DNA of 7,667 nucleotides from Eudoraea sp. (lineage in GTDB: Bacteria; Bacteroidota; Bacteroidia; Flavobacteriales; Flavobacteriaceae). Both the position numbers and the translations under genes were made by a program. Below are positions 1 through 6,703 of this stretch, piece after piece. Below the pieces are notes generated by a model, which saw only the letters and a program-made list of their open reading frames with translations, was not told the DNA's origin and ran no database searches. The stretch is from assembly GCA_024642325.1 (NCBI GenBank), contig JAHEBI010000101.1, positions 1 through 7,667 on the forward strand, written 5' to 3'. The stretch's first letter is position 1; every line of letters starts with the position of its first letter.

Positions 1-1
1 T

Positions 2-973
2 TATACTTCCCCGCATTGGCCACTTCAGGTTGATAAAGAATACTGGAAAAAATATGAAGGACGCTATGATAAAGGCTATGACCAATTAAAAGAGGACAGA
101 TTGGAAAGTCTTAAAAAAGCTGGGATGATTCCGGAGAATGCGGTCTTACCCCCTACCCATCCTTCTGTAAGGCCGTGGGACTCACTTTCGGAATCTGAAA
201 GAAAAAGAGAATCGCGTAAAATGGAACTCTATGCAGGGATGGTGGATAATCTGGATGAAAATATTGGACGGATAATAACATATTTAAAGGAGATTGGGGC
301 CTATGAGAATACCCTGATTATTTTTATGTCGGATAATGGGGCAGCCGGTGAAGACTATTACAATGATCCCCGGATCAGACCGTATATCAATCCCTATTTT
401 ATAAATGACTATGAAACCATGGGAGAACCAAATTCTTTGATTTCCTATGGCCCTCAGTGGGCCGAAGCAGGTTCTTCCCCATTTAGATATTACAAAGAAT
501 ACGCTACCAATGGCGGTATTATAGCGCCCATGATTATAAGTGGTCCGTTTGTAGAAAAACATAATGAAATCAACGACGACTTTCTGACGGTTATGGATAT
601 TGCACCAACTCTTTATGAGATAGCCCAGGTCAACTATCCTTCGGCGTTTAACGGGAATAAATTATTTCCTTTAAAAGGCAATTCATTGATCTCTTTCGTT
701 TCCGGGAAAACAAACACCATACATACCAACGACTATGTTTTTGGTCTGGAGCACAGTGGAAATACGATGTTAAGGAAAGGGTCATGGAAAATAGCCAATT
801 TCAGTGACCCTTTTAGTTTATCGGAATTTGAACTCTATAACCTGGATGAAGACCTGGGTGAAATTCACGACCTAAAAAAACTGAACCCTGAAAAATATCA
901 GGAATTGTTTCAGGAATGGACCAACTTCGCCAGCGAAATACAAGTCCAGTTACCAGGTATCACCTATGATTAA
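2..973 (+). CDS. Arylsulfatase, formylglycine-dependent (AtsA/S1_4-like), 5'-truncated by the window edge
   Basis: This is the C-terminal 323 residues of a type I sulfatase, which hydrolyses sulfate esters using a formylglycine made from a Cys or Ser upstream of the window. The frame is open from base 2, so the TTG at 101 is not the start. The fragment opens with a PHWPLQ motif; its His (codon 14-16) matches the AtsA-type active-site His. An SDNGA motif follows, whose Asp and Asn (codons from 332) are the family's Ca2+ ligands. The FRYYKEYATNGG motif supplies the Lys (codon 494-496) that contacts sulfate in AtsA. The C-terminus has the usual RKGSWK and ELYNLDEDLGEIHDL strands. No internal stop or frameshift is visible. 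These enzymes are normally exported, but the signal peptide and the nucleophile motif lie outside the window. The substrate (aryl sulfate or sulfated glycan) cannot be read from the sequence. The gene converges on the arylsulfotransferase-like gene with a 56-bp gap that shows no clear terminator. Confidence 0.93.
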   Translation, partial: YTSPHWPLQVDKEYWKKYEGRYDKGYDQLKEDRLESLKKAGMIPENAVLPPTHPSVRPWDSLSESERKRESRKMELYAGMVDNLDENIGRIITYLKEIGAYENTLIIFMSDNGAAGEDYYNDPRIRPYINPYFINDYETMGEPNSLISYGPQWAEAGSSPFRYYKEYATNGGIIAPMIISGPFVEKHNEINDDFLTVMDIAPTLYEIAQVNYPSAFNGNKLFPLKGNSLISFVSGKTNTIHTNDYVFGLEHSGNTMLRKGSWKIANFSDPFSLSEFELYNLDEDLGEIHDLKKLNPEKYQELFQEWTNFASEIQVQLPGITYD

Positions 974-1029
974 TCTATAAATTCTCAACCTACTTTACAA
1001 TACAAGTTCTTTATCTACCGAACCTCAAA

Positions 1030-2589
1030 TTATGAGCCCTCCTTTTTAGGTTTGGGAGGAAGTTTAAATTCCTCAGGTTGCGGATCTAATGGCTCTAACT
1101 TCTTCCCTTGCAAACCGGGATGGTCTGCGGGGATAAAATTCGATCTAAATTGCCAGTAAGCCATTGGCATTGGCGAAACAGGTTCCCCATCAGAATGATG
1201 AATATTTCCACGATAGGGGTTCAGATATTCCCAGACAATTTCTCCTTCAGGAGTTACTTCAAAAAACCGACCCCGGGCTCCTTCATTGATAAATGTATTT
1301 CCATTTTGCATCCGTTGTGCTCCTGATATAAAGCTTGAATAAAAGGAGAGCGTATCCGGTGCTATATATTTCCAAACGGGTCCCTCCGGTCCAAATGTAC
1401 CATCTTCGCTCCTGTCGTAATACCCTTCATTATTGACAGGTAGCTTCAATTCATAGACTGCAGAATAATCAAGACTATCAGGGCCCATTGGAATATGATT
1501 ATTAAATACCGTAAGATTACCCGCACCAGGAAGTCCTTTTTCAATCCATCTCACATCATGCTGACCAAATAATTTCTGATTCGTGGAATCCCCATGGTTA
1601 TAATTTTTAGGGTTTCCCCATCGGTATAAAAAGTCCCCTCCATGGCCCATTTTCCCACCACTGTGGCCGGCAGCTTCTTCCGTTGTTGTACTGTGGTCAA
1701 TGATGAAGATTTCATCTAAATTAGGGGAGCTAAAAACAATTTGATCCAATTCAGGATTGTAGTTGATAGCATTTAAGTGATAGACATCAGCGCCCCTGTT
1801 CTCAACAGTTTGATTCCTCCATGCCCTTTTTAGTTTATGCAATACAGCCATACTGTCATGGGAAATTAGAGGGGGTATTTCCCCGTCTTTATTGAAGTCA
1901 AGGAGTTCAGGATGTGCTGCAACATCTCCATAGTTATCTTTAGTTTCATCATAATCCTGTATTAAATGATCCCACATATGCCATTCCCATACAATATCTC
2001 CTCCGTTAGCACCCCGGGGTTTTATTTCAACTATAGCATCAGGCCAGAGACCGGCTTTTGGGGTAAATTCAGGCTTTCTCCCGGCCTGCAACACCTCTTC
2101 CTCAGTCTTGGCTTCCCAGGCAATTGCAAGGATATTACCATTAGGCAAAAGGGCCATGTCATGGTGTGCATGATGTTTTTCATTGGCGTATTCAAAGTCC
2201 CAAAGCATCTTACTGTCCCAACTAATTTTTTGTAAACGACCCGCATTACCCCCGCCACCAAATACGGGAAAATCGGGATCCACTGATAGTAATGTGAGTG
2301 AGCCGTCATCATTTAAATAAAAACTGTTTACCTCATAATTCCCTTTCCACTCGTGGACCACTTTTCCTTCCCGGTTGACCAGGTAAGTAGCGGCTGAATT
2401 TGCCGGTCTGAATAGCACATATCCCGGAGTAAGTCCTTCCGTGCTTACGGTTAAACCACGAGGCATATATAACCCAAACATATTCCTGTCCTTGTTATCC
2501 GGTTCTTCGGTCGTGGGTTTTTTGTCAGTACAATGGACAAGCATGCCCGCCATAACAAAAGCAATAAGATAGTTTTGAATTTTTTTCAT
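1030..2589 (-). CDS. Arylsulfotransferase (ASST)-like lipoprotein
   Basis: This 519-residue protein resembles the PF05935/PF14269 arylsulfotransferase group: beta-propeller enzymes that move sulfuryl groups from aryl sulfates to phenols without PAPS. Family-type features include PGYVLF followed by TYLVNREGKVVHEW (about 56-81), HHAHHDMALLPNGN (139-152), SSPNLDEIFIID (287-298), QHDVRWI (343-349) and NGNTFINEG with FEVTPEGEIVWEY (429-455). The repeated 'NGN', 'IVWEW' and 'IVWEY' patterns look like successive propeller blades. The ATG at 2589 is preferred because it begins a lipoprotein signal peptide with Cys20. The frame opens 29 codons further upstream, but that extension would bury the signal. 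The residue before Cys20 is His (MLVHC), unusual for a lipobox, so lipidation is likely but not certain. The E. coli enzyme uses a catalytic His plus further His and Arg; here His143, His271 and His344 are candidates, and I cannot assign them without alignment. Transferase activity is inferred from family; a non-catalytic propeller is possible. Confidence 0.82.
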   Translation of the reverse strand: MKKIQNYLIAFVMAGMLVHCTDKKPTTEEPDNKDRNMFGLYMPRGLTVSTEGLTPGYVLFRPANSAATYLVNREGKVVHEWKGNYEVNSFYLNDDGSLTLLSVDPDFPVFGGGGNAGRLQKISWDSKMLWDFEYANEKHHAHHDMALLPNGNILAIAWEAKTEEEVLQAGRKPEFTPKAGLWPDAIVEIKPRGANGGDIVWEWHMWDHLIQDYDETKDNYGDVAAHPELLDFNKDGEIPPLISHDSMAVLHKLKRAWRNQTVENRGADVYHLNAINYNPELDQIVFSSPNLDEIFIIDHSTTTEEAAGHSGGKMGHGGDFLYRWGNPKNYNHGDSTNQKLFGQHDVRWIEKGLPGAGNLTVFNNHIPMGPDSLDYSAVYELKLPVNNEGYYDRSEDGTFGPEGPVWKYIAPDTLSFYSSFISGAQRMQNGNTFINEGARGRFFEVTPEGEIVWEYLNPYRGNIHHSDGEPVSPMPMAYWQFRSNFIPADHPGLQGKKLEPLDPQPEEFKLPPKPKKEGS

Positions 2590-2827
2590 GGTTGTCAGCT
2601 GGTATTTTTTAATTTCAAGTTGTGAATTTAACAACTCTTGATTAAATATCTTGTATGTCTTCTTAAATAATTCCAAAAAATCAATTCCTTTTTTAAGACA
2701 ATAGAATTCGTGATTTTAGCTCATATTAAAGCACAATTTGCAATATCATGATAAATAGCTGATTACTACCTAAAAAGTTTATACTTAATTGGTTATATTA
2801 GGCTTAATACTAAATAATTTAAGAACA
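2590..2827. promoter_or_regulatory. Divergent intergenic spacer with a small inverted repeat
   Basis: This 238-bp AT-rich stretch separates the divergently read arylsulfotransferase-like and alpha/beta-hydrolase genes, so it should hold both promoters. I found no convincing Bacteroidota promoter (TTTG, about 19 bp, TAnnTTTG) on either strand; a lone TTTG at 2737-2740 has no matching -7 element. An inverted repeat, AGTTGT / ACAACT (2618-2623 and 2631-2636, 7-base loop), sits 29-47 bases upstream of the arylsulfotransferase ATG and could fold in its leader RNA. No extra gene is visible. Confidence 0.4.
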
Positions 2828-3454
2828 ATGAACCTCCTTTTCAAACTTTCAGTTTTAATGGTACTCTTCTCATGTTCACCAAAACAAGAACCAATGAAAC
2901 ATATATTTTATTTACATGGAATGATCATAGAAATACAGGGTATTCATGCGGTAAGTCCTCAGTTTGGCCCTTATCAATATACAGCCATTGTTGATTCGCT
3001 AAAGGCTACAGGCGCGGAAGTTCACGCAGAGGTCCGTACTGAAGCCACTGATTTTTTCGAGTTTGGAAAAAAAATATCAAAGGAAATAGATGGCCTTATA
3101 GCCAAAGGTGTAGCCCCGTCCGATATTACAGTAATCGGGGCTTCCAAGGGTGGTATGATAGCCATGTACATTTCCGATCTGAATTTAAATAAGGTAAATT
3201 ATGTGCTTCTGGGTTCGAGCAGTGACTATACCCGGCAAACATTCGACTGGAACCTTCATGGGAATATTTTGGGGATCTATGAAAAATCTGACACTGTAGC
3301 CGGCAACAGCTACCAATACTGGATAGATAAATCTACCAATGCCGTCAAATTTGAACAGCTTCAGATAAATACAGGCCTTGGCCATGGCTTTTTATATACA
3401 CCCAATAGTGCATGGCTTGATCCTGCCAGGGAATGGATGAATCACAAGGATTAA
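2828..3454 (+). CDS. Alpha/beta-hydrolase lipoprotein
   Basis: This 208-residue protein is a probable envelope-anchored serine hydrolase. The ATG at 2828 is chosen over an upstream in-frame TTG (2789) because it starts a short lipoprotein signal peptide with a good lipobox, LFSC (Cys16). The fold signature runs in order: a first strand ending in YLHG (28-31, the HG oxyanion-hole region), the nucleophile elbow GASKGG (104-109, Ser106), an acid candidate in YEKSD (Asp155) and the catalytic His in GLGHGF (His186). At about 190 mature residues it is a minimal core domain without a lid, smaller than typical lipases. The Lys after the nucleophile (GxSKGG) is a subgroup trait. The substrate is not evident; an ester is most likely. 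The gene converges on the CBS-like gene with only 8 bp between stops, and its transcription start must lie in the divergent spacer upstream. Confidence 0.85.
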   Translation: MNLLFKLSVLMVLFSCSPKQEPMKHIFYLHGMIIEIQGIHAVSPQFGPYQYTAIVDSLKATGAEVHAEVRTEATDFFEFGKKISKEIDGLIAKGVAPSDITVIGASKGGMIAMYISDLNLNKVNYVLLGSSSDYTRQTFDWNLHGNILGIYEKSDTVAGNSYQYWIDKSTNAVKFEQLQINTGLGHGFLYTPNSAWLDPAREWMNHKD

Positions 3455-3462
3455 AACTATGC

Positions 3463-4302
3463 TTATTTCTTTTCCGGAGCTGTTTCAATTAATTTTCTTG
3501 AAATATCCATAAGCAGGCTGGTTGATAGTTGTTCCATTTGAATTATACCGCTAAAATAATCCTCATTGTCAATTACCGGCAAAAAAGTAGTTTCTAATTT
3601 TTGCATACTTTCCAGGGCCTGATATTTTGAGGTAGTTGGCTTGATGGCATCATTCAATGTAAGCATGCCTTCAATAGAATTAATTGCATTTTCATTACTT
3701 TCTTTTAGCCAGTTTCTTAGATCTTCAACCTTAAATTTTGGGTTTTCAGAGAAGATTTGTGCCATAAAAGATTCTAATGAAATTATGCCCTTAAACTTTT
3801 TGGATGTATAATCTTTAATAATGATGTACTTTAAGGTAGACTGTGATAATTTGTCAAGGTATTCCTTAATTTCTACCGGGCCGTAATTCCCATAACCGAG
3901 GAAGAAAATAAGGGCTTCCGGTTTGGCTTTTAGAATTTTATCGACGTCTATAATATTGGATTTAGTAGCCTCCTGCAAAGGGTCTATCTCTCTGGAAATA
4001 CTAAGGTCTTCAGTAAAAATGGGGTTTATTAATGCAGTGGATTCGGAAATCTCCGTGTTTTTAGCTTCCTGAATTGCCTCGGCAACCAGTGTTACTTCAA
4101 AATCGCCCACTTTAAGCCGCTCAACTTTTCCAGTGAGTAAAAGCCATACTGCGAGAGGAACAATAGCCAGTATGATATCTGAGGTTTTAATTTCATAGTC
4201 CTTACCTACTTTCTTTCTTAAAAACAAAACAAGGATAATGGTTACAACGAAAATAGATATGGCAATTATGGTATTGCCATTAAGTAATTCTTCCGACTTC
4301 AT
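3463..4302 (-). CDS. Membrane-anchored protein with a CBS-like domain pair
   Basis: This 279-residue protein has a two-helix membrane anchor (about 11-29 and 42-57) followed by a soluble region. Two segments look like divergent CBS motifs. The first ends LKYIIIKDYTSKKFKGIISLE (about 157-177). The second runs from MLTLNDAIKPTTSKYQALESMQ to TTFLPVIDN and FSGIIQMEQL (about 213-259). The pattern of 'threshold residue, helix, LPVID, GII, helix' in the second is a fair CBS match; the first is weaker. CBS pairs usually bind adenine nucleotides and regulate an attached or partner protein, but no catalytic or transport domain is present here. Both the loop between the helices and the segment after TM2 are Lys/Arg-rich, so topology cannot be set from charge; CBS domains would normally be cytoplasmic. 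It lies 106 bp downstream of the MBL-fold gene on the same strand and may be co-transcribed with it. The function is unknown. Confidence 0.72.
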   Translation of the reverse strand: MKSEELLNGNTIIAISIFVVTIILVLFLRKKVGKDYEIKTSDIILAIVPLAVWLLLTGKVERLKVGDFEVTLVAEAIQEAKNTEISESTALINPIFTEDLSISREIDPLQEATKSNIIDVDKILKAKPEALIFFLGYGNYGPVEIKEYLDKLSQSTLKYIIIKDYTSKKFKGIISLESFMAQIFSENPKFKVEDLRNWLKESNENAINSIEGMLTLNDAIKPTTSKYQALESMQKLETTFLPVIDNEDYFSGIIQMEQLSTSLLMDISRKLIETAPEKK

Positions 4303-4339
4303 AAAGGTTTAATTTTTAGGTATAGCTAATTTAATATCG

Positions 4340-4354
4340 GTGGGTTAAACCCAC
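4340..4354. repeat. Perfect short inverted repeat between the MBL and CBS-like genes
   Basis: GTGGGTT and AACCCAC flank a single central A, giving a 15-base perfect dyad, or a 5-bp GC-rich stem with a TTAAA loop if folded. It lies 54 bases downstream of the MBL stop and 38 bases upstream of the CBS-like start in an otherwise AT-only spacer. On the - strand it is not followed by a long T run, so it is a poor intrinsic terminator. It may be a weak attenuator, an RNA-processing site or an operator dyad. Confidence 0.45.
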
Positions 4355-4408
4355 AGCTAAAATAATTTTAATATATAGATTATTGATATTTAAATTTAAA
4401 TCGGGTCA

Positions 4409-5353
4409 TTAAAGTGGAATGCATTCAAGATCTTCTGCCAAAAGTATTGCCCCCTGATAATTATCCTTTACCAGTTTTAAATTTGAGTTTATGTCCCAGA
4501 GGCTAAATTCTTTAGCGCGTAGGTGGGCAGAATCTAATTTCATCAAATGACTTAATACCAGGCGCTGAACACCGGACTGCTGAGCAGCAGTACCCACTTT
4601 TAAAGGTTTGGCGTGGAGGTTGGTAAAGGGTTCAGCTGCCTCTTCTGAAATAGCCAGGTGCAGGACAAGAAGGTCTGCTCCTTTTGTAAATTCAATAAAC
4701 CCGGGGCTGTCCAGGGTTTGATCCGCTCCAAAAACAATCCTCTTGTTTTGAATAGTTACCTTATAGGCAAGTGTAGGCTTATTTGCATGGTTTACCCCAA
4801 TTGCAGTTATTTCCATTAAATCATCCTTATAAACTGTTATTACAGAGTCCTTTTGAGGAATGACCTCAATGGCATTGATCCTTGTAAAGGCATCTATAGG
4901 CGTTGCCATATCATTTACCGCTTTCAGGAATCCCGTCAGTCCGTCTGATCCTTCGCCTGCAGGTCCGGAAACGTTTAATGGTGCCGATCTGTTGGAAAAT
5001 ATATCTGACCAAAGTAAGGCCGGTAACTCTGACGCATGATCGGGATGCAGATGGCTTATGCCTAAAAACGCAATATCTCCCATATGAGCTCCAGCCTGTT
5101 GCAACCTGAGGTATGTACCGCCGCCGGCATCTATCATAACCAAAGGCTTCCCATCTGCCCAAACAAGGTATCCTGTAGAAGCCCTTCCGTTTCCGGCAGC
5201 AGGACCTCCTGAGCCCAGGATCTGAAGAGTAACCCCTTCTTTGGCACATGCCATGACAGTCTCGGTATTTTGCTTTAAAGCTTCAGCTTTTATCTTTTTA
5301 TTACATCCCACAGAAATAGCCAATAAGGTCAGAATAAGGAAAACTTTTTTCAT
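4409..5353 (-). CDS. Exported MBL-fold metallohydrolase lipoprotein (ElaC/RNase Z-like)
   Basis: This 314-residue lipoprotein has signal MKKVFLILTLLAISVGC (lipobox SVGC, Cys17). The metallo-beta-lactamase core follows: strand VTLQILGSGGP (41-51), MIDAGGGT (73-80) and the metal motif HLHPDH (101-106: His101, His103, Asp105, His106). Further ligand candidates in RNase Z order are His189 (NHANKP), Asp211 (FGADQT) and His269 (VLSHL). His247, in LHAKPLKVGTAA, matches the conserved His before the AQ/IA helix of this group. The full set implies an active two-metal hydrolase. A GPAG turn after the first domain also fits ElaC-like proteins. Cytoplasmic RNase Z matures tRNA, so an exported lipoprotein homologue must act on something else. 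Known exported or related members include phosphodiesterases and the MBL-type arylsulfatase of Pseudoalteromonas carrageenovora. The sulfate-ester context makes the latter worth testing, but this is inference. It is probably the first gene of a two-gene unit with the CBS-like gene. Confidence 0.88.
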   Translation of the reverse strand: MKKVFLILTLLAISVGCNKKIKAEALKQNTETVMACAKEGVTLQILGSGGPAAGNGRASTGYLVWADGKPLVMIDAGGGTYLRLQQAGAHMGDIAFLGISHLHPDHASELPALLWSDIFSNRSAPLNVSGPAGEGSDGLTGFLKAVNDMATPIDAFTRINAIEVIPQKDSVITVYKDDLMEITAIGVNHANKPTLAYKVTIQNKRIVFGADQTLDSPGFIEFTKGADLLVLHLAISEEAAEPFTNLHAKPLKVGTAAQQSGVQRLVLSHLMKLDSAHLRAKEFSLWDINSNLKLVKDNYQGAILLAEDLECIPL

Positions 5354-5569
5354 AAGAATAGAATTTGAATGTTATTTAAGACATCATATGTTTGGTTATT
5401 ACTGGTAATTTATTGCCATACTGGGGTTAGGCATTCTTTGGCGCAAATCTGAATGCCTTTACCTCCTATAAAGATAACGAAACTATATATTGCGACATTA
5501 ACCTTTATAAGAGCCTGTGAAAAACTGGCCCCGTTGCCCAGGAGAATATTATTTTGATATCTTTAGTCA
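5354..5569. promoter_or_regulatory. Divergent intergenic spacer containing a nested dyad (5429-5458)
   Basis: This 216-bp spacer lies between the MBL gene (- strand) and the DUF819 gene (+ strand). Its main feature is an 8-bp inverted repeat, AGGCATTC (5429-5436) and GAATGCCT (5451-5458), enclosing a smaller one, TTTG-GCG-CAAA (5437-5447). The dyad is near the middle of the spacer and is not followed by a T run on either strand, so an operator or structured leader is more likely than a terminator. No complete TTTG / TAnnTTTG promoter is visible; TTATTTTG (5549-5556) is one base off a -7 box but has no -33 partner. No small gene is seen. Confidence 0.45.
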
Positions 5570-6703
5570 ATGAGCTTTATTGAAAACCCGGTTTATGTTC
5601 TAGGGGTATTATGCCTGATGGTAATTGCATCGGTTTACGCATCAAAAACAAAGTTGGGCAAAAATTTTGGCGCCGCCCTATTGGTCATACTTTTTACGGC
5701 CATTATGGCCAATTTGGAGTTAATTCCTTCGGCTTCAAATTCCATTCCTCTGTATGATGGTATTTTTACCTATTTGGCTCCCATATCCATATTTTATCTT
5801 TTGCTGGGAGTAAATCTGACTTCCATAAAAAAAGCCGGAGCGCCCATGATCATTTTATTTTTAATTGGCTCACTGGCTACCACCCTGGGAGTGCTTTTAG
5901 CCTGGTATTTGATTTCTCCACAGGACATACTTGGTGAAGATGGAAAAATTATTGCCGGTATGCTTACAGGCACTTATACAGGAGGTAGTGTCAACTTCAA
6001 TGCAGTGGCACTTGAGTATGGTTTTCAGGAAAGGGGAATTCTATATGCCGGCACTATTGCTGTAGACAATGTAATTACAACCTTATGGATCATAGTTACT
6101 TTATCCTTACCAGTCATATTAAGAACATTCTGGAAAGATAAAAAGGTAAAAACAACTAAACCGGATATGGAAGGTGTGGATAGCGAACAACTTAATTTTA
6201 ATTCGCTAATCTGGCTCCTGTTTCTTGGGGTTTTGGCTTACTATATTTCCGAATTAGTTTCTAATGCAGTTCCTCAAATTCCTTCAATACTTACGCTCTC
6301 CACTATTGGTATTTTGTTGGCGCAAACCGGTTTTGTGAGAAAGTTAAAGGGCAGCCATTTTCTGGGGTTATACCTCGTTTATATATTTCTTGCCGTAATT
6401 GGTGCTTACTGTGAAATAAGTTCGGTCATAGAGCTCCAGGAAGTTGGCCTAACCCTGTTGCTGTTTGCATCTGCCATCGTATTTCTTCACGGGATCATCG
6501 TAATAGTATTGGGTAGCCTGGTATACAGGGACTGGGAGATGATTTCCATCGTTAGTCAGGCCAATATTGGCGGAGGGACTACGGCAATAGCCATGGCTGA
6601 ATCTTTCGACAGGAATGAACTCATCTTACCTGCCATCCTGGTTGGAACATTAGGAAATGCACTTGGGACATATTTAGGCTTTCTGGTGGTGTATCTATTG
6701 TGA
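5570..6703 (+). CDS. DUF819 family integral membrane protein (YjcL-like putative transporter)
   Basis: This 377-residue polytopic inner-membrane protein has about ten hydrophobic segments, with a charged central loop (about 185-211) dividing it in two. The first half carries GTYTGGSVNFNAVA (134-147) and the second SQANIGGGTTAIAMA (329-343), followed by PAILVGTLGNALGTYLG (354-370). These paired Gly-rich motifs at equivalent places in the halves are the hallmark of DUF819 (PF05684). They also suit the inverted-repeat transporter fold of the CPA/AT superfamily, in which such stretches break the helices that line the transport site. Length is normal for the family, and the start ATG leads directly into TM1 (about 7-24). 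The family is putatively a secondary transporter; the substrate is not known to me and cannot be read from the sequence. The gene stands alone, divergent from the MBL gene and 225 bp before the next gene. Confidence 0.9.
   Translation: MSFIENPVYVLGVLCLMVIASVYASKTKLGKNFGAALLVILFTAIMANLELIPSASNSIPLYDGIFTYLAPISIFYLLLGVNLTSIKKAGAPMIILFLIGSLATTLGVLLAWYLISPQDILGEDGKIIAGMLTGTYTGGSVNFNAVALEYGFQERGILYAGTIAVDNVITTLWIIVTLSLPVILRTFWKDKKVKTTKPDMEGVDSEQLNFNSLIWLLFLGVLAYYISELVSNAVPQIPSILTLSTIGILLAQTGFVRKLKGSHFLGLYLVYIFLAVIGAYCEISSVIELQEVGLTLLLFASAIVFLHGIIVIVLGSLVYRDWEMISIVSQANIGGGTTAIAMAESFDRNELILPAILVGTLGNALGTYLGFLVVYLL

Noticed and set aside
284..562. Open frame antisense to the sulfatase
   Set aside because: It lies wholly within the sulfatase coding sequence and its translation has no recognisable domain or signal.
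101..973. TTG at 101 as the start of the sulfatase gene
   Set aside because: The frame is open back to base 2 and encodes conserved sulfatase sequence there (PHWPLQ and the following lysine/tyrosine-rich segment), so the gene is truncated by the window edge.
1966..2312. Open frames on both strands overlapping the arylsulfotransferase-like gene
   Set aside because: They are shadows of a clearly conserved coding frame, rich in His/Cys/Met as expected for off-frame reading.
2590..2676. N-terminal 29-codon extension of the arylsulfotransferase-like gene
   Set aside because: It precedes a complete lipoprotein signal peptide starting at 2589 and adds a polar segment with no family similarity.
2789..2827. 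Upstream TTG start for the alpha/beta hydrolase
   Set aside because: The ATG at 2828 gives a canonical lipoprotein signal; the extension would only lengthen it with non-signal residues.
4903..5249. Open frames overlapping the MBL gene
   Set aside because: They cover the HxHxDH region in other frames; Arg/Cys-rich composition is typical of off-frame translation.
5549..5556. TTATTTTG as a Bacteroidota -7 promoter box for the DUF819 gene
   Set aside because: It mismatches TAnnTTTG at one base and no TTTG lies 17-23 bases upstream.
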